Notes under the pieces: generated by a model | Told to the model about the DNA's origin: nothing | Database searches by the model: none | Seen by the model: only the letters and a program-made list of their open reading frames with translations | In this document: positions 61,467 to 64,000 of the stretch, piece after piece | Layout of the letters: the number at the start of each line of letters is the position of its first letter | Numbering within the stretch: the first letter of the stretch is position 1 | Made by a program: the position numbers and the translations under genes | Assembly: GCA_025642075.2 (NCBI GenBank) | Contig: JAODUO010000557.1 | Coordinates: 207,001-271,000, forward strand | From: Ridgeia piscesae | Lineage: Eukaryota; Annelida; Polychaeta; Sabellida; Siboglinidae | Direction of reading: 5' to 3' | Length of the DNA stretch: 64,000 bases

Positions 61467-61612
61467 TGTTTATGACCTGAAGTAAATTACAAACACGTTT
61501 GACACAGTCATATACCCCCATATTTTCAAGGCATAACTGACAATATTTATCATTTCTGAACACTTTGCACCATAATATTTTTACCCAGTGATACTTGTAC
61601 CCATCCACTTTT
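61467..61612 (-). mobile_element. Dispersed repeat R1, copy 5 (minus, partial)
   Basis: On the minus strand it has GTGGATGGGTACAAGTATCA, then a diverged block, TATTGTCAGTTATGCCTTGA and TGTGTCAAACGTGTTTGTAA. The start of the element (CATAGCTTTATG) is missing. It lies directly beside the TA tract. Confidence 0.65.
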
Positions 61613-63782
61613 TAACTGCTAAGGGTTAGGCATTTTATCAAATACCACAATTACTGCATTTTAATGTGTGTACATTATGCGTGTAATGCTATAAATAATG
61701 ATTATGATCAAAAGCACAATGTTTCGAATGTTATCTATGAAATATTACGTTGTTTGATTTTTGGGTCTGACGGACATCTCTGAGTCTGTGTCAATGCTGT
61801 GGAACTGGTATGTGAAATGAAAGTGGCGGTCTGACACCTTGAGAGCAATAGAATATAAATGACCCGCGGTCAGCACATTTGTGAGGTCACTTGCTGCTAA
61901 TCTGCAGCCTCTCCAATGAGTCCTGTAATGAAATTGGTTGCCAGGCAACCACATAATTACAGAAGGTGGGATGTTAGCATGATGACCTGAAAGTGATGAA
62001 TGTCGGGGGGGGGATTCAGTGGGGAGTATCTTCAGATCGGGGATGTGGGAGTTGTTGGAAGCAAGGAAAATTGCGGGAAATAATGAAGCAGCACGAAGAG
62101 GCAGGGCTATGGTGAAGTTGGGTTTGGGAAGGTCATGTAGAGTTGAATTGAAGTGGGCCTTGGTGCAGCTAGGATATGTTGGTGATTGTTAAATATCATG
62201 AGGGCAGTAGTTCAGTAGAAATCAACAGGTGGCCGGTGAGTGACCAAACAAATGTTACTAAATTAATCTGTGAGTAACTCTAGTTACCAGATGATACCCC
62301 TCCCCTGCCAGACAAGTTTAACATTGCTGGCAAATGGGTTTAGTTGTAGTGCTGATGGACAGATATCTGTATAATTAATTAATTTATGCAAAATTATTTC
62401 ATTGTACAAACATGATCTTATAGAAATTATGGGATAATTTTTGACGACAAACACCTTATTTGACACATAGACACAGGAAAGCTCACTTCACGAACAATGT
62501 GACAGTGACATCTGGAGGGAGAATGTGGCTCTGTAAATACGACCGTGTCTGATTTCCGCAGAATGCGGAAAACAGCGAACTTGATTGCAGTAGAATTAAA
62601 TTTCAGTCACGAACACCTGCCTGTGCTATTACACCGACCTCGTGTGCATGGGCCTTTACTGTAGACGCCTCTAGAGGGCTGTCGAAATTGTCTCTGTGGT
62701 GCTAAACAGTGGCATCCACGCCACGGAGGCAGTAAACAATTAGCAGGAATTGGTCAACAATCCTATCACATGTTATGTGAAATGTGATTTGTCTCGTAGA
62801 GGTCAGTGGGTATTGAGACTGCTGGTTTGCAACTAATGCTGTTGGGAGCCAGCAGTGATTGCTGAGCTCTGTGATTGCTGTAGCCGTATGGCTAAACAGG
62901 TGTGGCAGTTTCGCCATCTGCCTTTGTATGGCTAATTTCTTTCCAGATACAGCCGACACTAATTACGAACCTAGAAAACGTACAATCAGTAGTCTGAGTT
63001 GCATTTAATTAGGCAACGCCCCCTGTTTTGTTTTAATTAACATGTTGTTAATTATTCTACTCGATCAGGTGTGGATATGATTTTCTGTAATCAAACACAT
63101 TTGTTTAACAGGAAATGTGTTCTGAGTATATTTAATTGCAAAGTATACTTCATAGTTGAAAGAGTTGTGATAGGTGAAAATGGTTAGGTATATTGCAATA
63201 AATAAAATCATGTGAGCATAAATATGCTTGTGTCAGATATGGATGGTGATGTTGAACTGTGTTGATAACAGATGATATCTCTACATCAACGTGTTCAATC
63301 CAAGCTCTTGTATCAGATCAACATCACATCCCAAAGTCTGACCAACGTCCATAACTAACCGTAATTGCCTGAAGCTGAACCCGCCCAACCAATTTAGCCC
63401 CCACAAATGTGAGCTTGCTGATATTGTGAGGTTTATTACCTACCTTGGCGAGTCTAGACTAGGAAACTGTAGATATCCATCAGAGAAGTTTATAATATCC
63501 TTCCTTCCTAATATGTGCATGTAGATGGTTTTATGAGAGGAGTAGACATTAGAAAGAGCTGCGTTTTGAGTAATCTCACCACTTGCTTTATATTGCTTTC
63601 CGTGAACAACGCAACTCCAGGCCTGTCCTGCTTCAAGGGATATTGGGTGCATTGTGGGATATCACAAGGAATCTGTTGCAGTTTACGCAATTTTCTGAAA
63701 TTACATGAATTTTGTCTTGAGCTGTTAACAAGAACCATCCTCTCATGTCATTGGGCTAATTACTACTTATCCCGTGAGAGGT
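61613..63782. other. Unique sequence, no supported gene
   Basis: Minus-strand ORFs at 61745-61954, 62284-62466 and 62702-62959, and overlapping ORFs on both strands at 63440-63784, have no recognisable domain. A G-rich patch (nine G) lies near 62006. Confidence 0.45.
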
Positions 63783-63967
63783 AAATAATAATAATTTTTA
63801 TTTTATTTTATATTTGTATATCCGGAAAAACATTCCGCTCAGAGGCGCATAAAATACATTGTAACACATGTATACATATTTAAAATATTCATAATCAGCT
63901 TAAACTTGCACATAAAGACAAAATGTTAAATGATAATAAATATATAATTAAATAAAGCTTCTAAAAG

Positions 63968-63968
<1 letters not shown>
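63783..63968 (-). mobile_element. Possible LINE 3' end (minus)
   Basis: On the minus strand CTCTGAGCGGAATGTTTTTC, CGGATATACAAATATAAAAT and (AAT)n form a LINE-like terminus. The rest is AT-rich. Lineage not assigned. Confidence 0.4.

Positions 63969-64000
<32 letters not shown>
63969..64000. repeat. TA microsatellite, cut by the window end
   Basis: (TA)n from 63969 to the last base of the window. Its full length is not visible. Confidence 0.9.

Overview
This is animal (metazoan) nuclear DNA: AT-rich, intron- or intergenic-like, and dominated by repeats. No complete gene can be supported. Tens of kilobases without a long unique ORF, tRNA-derived SINEs, 5'-truncated LINE tails, a miniature inverted-repeat element, a solo LTR, long CA/GA/TA microsatellites and kilobase-scale minisatellites rule out a bacterial, phage or organelle source. 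The mix of a tRNA-SINE with an L2-like tail, CR1/Rex1/L2-type LINE remnants and abundant GCGT/CA simple repeats would fit a lophotrochozoan, perhaps a gastropod mollusc. That placement is inference, not something the sequence proves.

Layout. 0-13 kb: mostly unique AT-rich DNA with three loci of one SINE family, a 52-bp minisatellite (28 units) and a 35-bp minisatellite (about 14 units). A very good splice acceptor, a 41-nt interval and a very good donor lie at 4.75-4.81 kb. 13-23 kb: LINE remnants, a 467-bp nearly pure CA tract, and a 25-bp minisatellite of about 54 units that locally became a 50-bp dimer. 24-34 kb: three sequence-unrelated minisatellites, each with a 31-bp period (about 60, 33 and 43 units), separated by a GAGTACTC-rich degenerate repeat, a CT/GT/GA compound microsatellite able to fold on itself, a 368-bp MITE-like element and LINE tails. 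34-48 kb: copies of a dispersed repeat here called R1 and a second called R2, SINEs in inverted pairs, a solo LTR, long GA and GT/GC tracts, and an 11/13-bp array. 48-64 kb: LINE and SINE remnants, TA tracts, a more CpG-bearing stretch leading to a possible first coding exon at 59.8 kb, and a 38-bp array with almost identical copies.

Possible host coding sequence is limited to a few short open intervals bounded by plausible splice signals: 4764-4804 (+), 12766-12953 (-), 37384-37581 (+, six cysteines), 42213-42379 (+), 47665-47870 (-) and 59806-59899 (+). None could be assigned to a family with confidence. Nearly every long ORF in the window is a by-product of tandem repeats whose unit has no stop codon in one or more frames.

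The most noteworthy structures are: the acceptor-donor junction at 4.76 kb that reads like a recursive splice site; three unrelated arrays sharing a 31-bp period; the all-frame-stop monomer that punctuates one of them; the MITE-like element with near-perfect 30-bp terminal inverted repeats; the solo LTR; and the R1 dispersed family.
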